A stretch of DNA of 8,267 bases from an uncultured Clostridia bacterium (GTDB taxonomy: Bacteria > Bacillota > Clostridia > Peptostreptococcales > Acidaminobacteraceae). Within the stretch, counting starts at the first letter, position 1. Every line of letters starts with the position of its first letter. Of this stretch, positions 6,340 through 8,267 are shown one piece after another. The stretch spans positions 1-8,267 of the forward strand of contig CAMFGQ010000059.1 in NCBI GenBank assembly GCA_945950065.1, in the 5' to 3' direction. The notes beneath the pieces are model-generated. The model searched no databases. It was not told the origin of the DNA and saw nothing but the letters and a program-made list of their open reading frames with translations. The translations under genes were made by a program, and so were the position numbers.

Positions 6340-7597
6340 CAAGTCCTCCCATATATGGACGGAGTACTTCAGGAATCCTGATTTTTCCATCCTCAGTTTG
6401 ATTGTTTTCAATAATGGCTGCTAGACATCTTCCCGTTGGAATGCCTGAACCGTTTAATGTGTGGAGATACTCCACTTTTCCTTCTTCATTGCGATAACGC
6501 AGCATACAGCGTCTTGCCTGAAAATCAAGGAAGTTTGAACAGGAAGAGATCTCCCTGTAGGTGTCATAACTTGGGAACCACACTTCTAGGTCATAGGTTT
6601 TTGCAGAAGAGAATCCAATGTCCCCACTACAAAGCTCAACAACGCGATAAGGTAGTTCTAGACTTTGTAGAAGTCTTTCTACGTCAGCAACCATATCTTC
6701 TTGCTCTTCATAGCTACCCTCTGGTTTTACCAGTTTAACAAGCTCTACTTTTCCAAACTGATGCTGACGGATAATGCCCTTTGTATCCCTGCCGGCTGAA
6801 CCGGCTTCCCTACGGAAACATTGGGTGAAGCCTGTAAGGTAGATAGGCAGAGAATCAAAGTTTAGGATTTCGTTGCTATAGTAATTGGTTAAGGTAACCT
6901 CTGCAGTAGGAATGAGGAAGTAGTCATCCTCTGTGCAGTGATACATATCTTCGATGAATTTGGGGAGTTGGCCTGTTCCTGTCATGGAGGCACGATTGGC
7001 TAGAACAGGTGAACCCATTTCTAGATACTTTCCACTGTTGGTGTGGAAGTCTAGGAAGTAGTTCATCAGTGCACGTTCTAGTTTTGCACAAGCGCCACGG
7101 ACAAAGGTAAAGCGTGAACCAGTTACTTTAGCACCACGCTCAAAGTCAAGGAAATCTCTTTCAACACCAAGATCCCAGTGGGGTTTGGGTTCAAAGTCAA
7201 ATTCTCTTGGTGTCCCCCAACTTCTAACCACCACATTGTCTTCTTCCCCTTTTCCAATGGGAATGGATTCATGAGGTGTATTGGGAACAAAGTAGAGCAT
7301 TTCTTCAAACTTGTCTTCGACTTCTTTGAGCTCATCGTCGAAGTTTGAAATGCGTTCTGATAGCCCTTTCAGTTCCTCTAAGAGTTCGCTAGCATCTTTT
7401 CCTTCTTTTTTTAGTTGAGGAATAAGGCGAGATTTTGTTTTCTGCTCATTGCGCAGGGCTTCTACTTGCGCAAGGACTTCCCTTCTTTTTTCTTCTAATT
7501 CTTTGATTTCAAGAAGACCAAAGTCTCCTTTTCCTCTTTTTTCAACTGCTTGTAGGATTTCGTCAAAATCCCTTCGAATGCGTTTAATATCGTACAT
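6329..7597 (-). CDS. serS: Seryl-tRNA synthetase (SerRS)
   Basis: This class II synthetase (422 residues, normal length) charges tRNA-Ser in the cytoplasm; its Ser-tRNA also serves selenocysteine synthesis where that pathway exists. Residues 1-10 (MYDIKRIRRD) and a charged coiled-coil arm (about 30-100) form the tRNA-binding N-terminal domain. The catalytic core has TGTGQLPKF (206-214), TAEVTLTNYY (231-240), motif 2 FRREAGSAGRDTKGIIRQHQFGKVE (261-285) with its ATP-binding arginine, SSCSNFLDFQARR (351-363), and motif 3 LNGSGIPTGRCLAAIIEN (381-398). Start ATG 7597 is chosen for its AGGAGG 4 bases upstream and its match to family N-termini. An in-frame ATG at 7630 would begin inside the leader terminator and is rejected. 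It is the first gene of a three-gene operon, and its transcription is controlled by the serine T-box directly upstream. Confidence 0.97.
   Translation of the reverse strand: MYDIKRIRRDFDEILQAVEKRGKGDFGLLEIKELEEKRREVLAQVEALRNEQKTKSRLIPQLKKEGKDASELLEELKGLSERISNFDDELKEVEDKFEEMLYFVPNTPHESIPIGKGEEDNVVVRSWGTPREFDFEPKPHWDLGVERDFLDFERGAKVTGSRFTFVRGACAKLERALMNYFLDFHTNSGKYLEMGSPVLANRASMTGTGQLPKFIEDMYHCTEDDYFLIPTAEVTLTNYYSNEILNFDSLPIYLTGFTQCFRREAGSAGRDTKGIIRQHQFGKVELVKLVKPEGSYEEQEDMVADVERLLQSLELPYRVVELCSGDIGFSSAKTYDLEVWFPSYDTYREISSCSNFLDFQARRCMLRYRNEEGKVEYLHTLNGSGIPTGRCLAAIIENNQTEDGKIRIPEVLRPYMGGLDEI
6345..6350 (-). promoter_or_regulatory. pepF ribosome binding site inside the end of serS
   Basis: GGGAGG (complement of 6345-6350) lies within the last codons of serS (Met-Gly-Gly-Leu-Asp-Glu-Ile) and ends 5 bases before the pepF ATG. 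It decides the pepF start in favour of 6339. Confidence 0.85.
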
Positions 7598-7601
7598 AGT
7601 T

Positions 7602-7607
7602 CCTCCT
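7602..7607 (-). promoter_or_regulatory. serS ribosome binding site
   Basis: AGGAGG (complement of 7602-7607) lies 4 bases before the serS ATG and only 5 bases after the U-run of the leader terminator. It is therefore transcribed only when the T-box reads through. Confidence 0.88.
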
Positions 7608-7612
7608 AAACT

Positions 7613-7640
7613 AAAAAAGTCCCATCCCACATAAGGGACG
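7613..7640 (-). terminator. Regulated terminator of the serS T-box leader
   Basis: On the - strand, GTCCC (complement 7635-7639) can pair with GGGAC (complement 7619-7623) directly before six T (complement 7613-7618). An alternative stem, CGTCCC/GGGATG with one G-U pair and a TTATGT loop (7623-7640), also forms. Both use the CGUCCC that the antiterminator needs, so the two structures exclude each other. Confidence 0.87.
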
Positions 7641-7802
7641 AGACATTACCCGCGTTGCCACCCTAGTTGACCCGAAGGCCCACTTCATCAAAAATATGCT
7701 CCAAGTTTGATTCACTTAACTCCACCTACTGCCTTGCACCAACCGGCAGCTCTCTGAAGACTTCTGCTAAGCTACTGCTCTCTTCATCGCATGCTATCAA
7801 TT
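7613..7802 (-). ncRNA. T-box leader (riboswitch) sensing tRNA-Ser, specifier UCA
   Basis: This leader binds uncharged tRNA-Ser and then allows transcription into serS-pepF-glnS. Read on the - strand, stem I has pairs CUUAG/UUAAG (7767-7771 with 7715-7719), CUUC/GGAG (7756-7759 with 7720-7723) and CUGCC/GGCAG (7745-7749 with 7729-7733), with the conserved AGAGAG bulge (7750-7755) and a GGUUGGUGCAA-type terminal loop. An AGUA motif (7773-7776) faces GAA-UCA-A, giving specifier UCA (7708-7710), a serine codon. The T-box AGGGTGGCAACGCGGG (7649-7664) forms an antiterminator with AGGG/CCCU (7661-7664 with 7634-7637), a seven-base bulge UGGCAAC, and GCGGG/CUCGU (7649-7653 with 7638-7642). The bulge UGGC complements a tRNA end GCCA, that is discriminator G, which fits tRNA-Ser. 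The 5' end is predicted from the promoter. Confidence 0.95.
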
Positions 7803-7808
7803 AGAGTT

Positions 7809-7837
7809 AGTATAGCATAGCAGATTGGGATGAGCAA
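7809..7837 (-). promoter_or_regulatory. Sigma-A promoter of the serS-pepF-glnS operon
   Basis: On the - strand there is a -35 TTGCTC (complement 7832-7837), a 17-base spacer and a -10 TATACT (complement 7809-7814). TGC directly before the -10 adds an extended -10. Transcription would begin near 7802, just before the T-box stem I. Confidence 0.82.
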
Positions 7838-7976
7838 GAAAAAGGGGCATTTATGGCATGTAGAAGGGTCTACGATTCTTTGTTTCAATGATCGGTTCGT
7901 AACCTTATTTCTTTCGTCAGCTTAAGTTGAAGGATGATCTAGGTATAGCAAGCTTAGAATAAGCTGCCCTATCTAA
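7838..7976. other. Intergenic stretch between azlD and the serS promoter
   Basis: No gene is supported. It contains two small hairpins: GTAGA-AGGG-TCTAC (7860-7873) and AGCTTA-GAA-TAAGCT (7951-7965, extendable by GC/GC across a bulged A to 7948-7967). Neither is followed by a T-run on the - strand, so I see no convincing terminator for azlD. Transcription from azlD may reach the T-box leader. Confidence 0.5.
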
Positions 7977-8267
7977 CTAAAACATAAAACTGATCAATCC
8001 CATATAAAGAGCAGTACCCAGGGCAATACTTAACAGAAGCTTCTTCCCGAAATACTGAACTCCTGCAACAAAAAACACCGCAACCAGTTCGGGAACTCCA
8101 TAGGGATATACAGCAATCCGAATATGCTTAACGCAATACACAACAAGAATAATCATAATGGACATGGGAAGAACCTTAGATAAATAGCTGATAATCTTAG
8201 GGATTCTTCCTTTCCTAAAGAGGAGATAGGGAATCGCTCTGGTTATGTAGGTACAGACTGCAACAAG
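7977..8267 (-). CDS. azlD: AzlD-family branched-chain amino acid transport subunit, N-terminus beyond window
   Basis: The frame is open from the right edge to the TAG at 7977-7979 (96 residues). AzlD proteins are usually about 100-110 residues, so only a dozen or so are missing. An internal ATG at 8165 is not taken as the start, because the upstream residues TRAIPYLLFRKGRIPKIISYL still fit the family. Seen are the TRAIPY-LLF motif, YLSKVLPMSIMIILVVYCVK (membrane helix), GVPELVAVFFVAG (second helix) and a terminal LLLSIALGTALYMGLISF helix. This is the small integral membrane subunit that pairs with AzlC, known for export of branched-chain amino acids and of the analogue 4-azaleucine. azlC normally lies immediately upstream, here outside the window. 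The exact substrate cannot be told from this part. Confidence 0.87.
   Translation of the reverse strand, partial: LVAVCTYITRAIPYLLFRKGRIPKIISYLSKVLPMSIMIILVVYCVKHIRIAVYPYGVPELVAVFFVAGVQYFGKKLLLSIALGTALYMGLISFMF

Noticed and set aside
6340..6411. N-terminal extension of PepF from an ATG at 6411
   Set aside because: The 24 extra residues are encoded wholly inside serS in another frame and have no ribosome site; ATG 6339 has GGGAGG at good spacing and gives the usual family length.
7598..7630. N-terminal extension of SerRS from an ATG at 7630
   Set aside because: The extension would lie within the T-box terminator stem and U-run, has no ribosome site, and is followed by a well-placed AGGAGG and ATG at 7597 that match the family N-terminus.
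7830..7928. 32-codon + strand frame starting MSKKKGHLWH
   Set aside because: It overlaps the serS promoter, has no properly spaced ribosome site, and resembles nothing known.
7948..7967. AGCTTA/TAAGCT hairpin downstream of azlD as a terminator
   Set aside because: No T-run follows it on the - strand; the stem is short and A/T-rich.

Overview
The window comes from a low-GC Gram-positive bacterium (Bacillota, most likely a Clostridia-like, amino-acid-using anaerobe). The grounds are AT-rich coding sequence, strong AGGAGG-type ribosome binding sites, a T-box leader, an oligoendopeptidase F, an AzlD-type transport protein, and an ECF sigma factor paired with a membrane protein of a style common in Clostridia. 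A genuine glutaminyl-tRNA synthetase argues against most Bacilli, which usually make Gln-tRNA by transamidation. Genus cannot be fixed from this sequence.

Left part, + strand (1-2808). The window opens inside an AbiEii-type nucleotidyltransferase toxin gene that lacks its 5' end and is closed by a clear intrinsic terminator (464-507). After a 179-base gap with candidate promoters comes a two-gene unit: an ECF-type sigma-70 factor (TTG start, strong Shine-Dalgarno) overlapping by 4 bases a 539-residue protein with a short cytoplasmic N-terminus, one membrane segment and a large outer domain. The second protein is the presumed anti-sigma factor and sensor.

Centre and right, - strand (3005-7837). 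One tight operon reads serS, pepF, glnS from right to left. serS and pepF overlap by 11 bases, and the glnS ribosome binding site overlaps the pepF stop codon. In front of serS is a near-textbook serine T-box leader: stem I, GAA-UCA specifier, UGGC acceptor-binding bulge, and mutually exclusive antiterminator and terminator. It is driven by a good extended -10 sigma-A promoter. The operon ends at a hairpin near 2960-2995 that has U-tracts on both strands and can serve both converging units. Uncharged tRNA-Ser should therefore raise seryl-tRNA synthetase, a cytoplasmic peptidase that releases amino acids, and glutaminyl-tRNA synthetase together.

Right edge, - strand. The C-terminal 96 residues of an AzlD-family branched-chain amino acid transport subunit run off the window, with the start of the gene beyond it.

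Most of the window is conventional. The parts most worth a second look are the peptidase under a serine T-box, the non-canonical KMSKS-region sequence in GlnRS, and the sigma/membrane-sensor pair, whose outer domain I cannot assign to a known function. I see no CRISPR array, insertion sequence, rRNA or tRNA gene.
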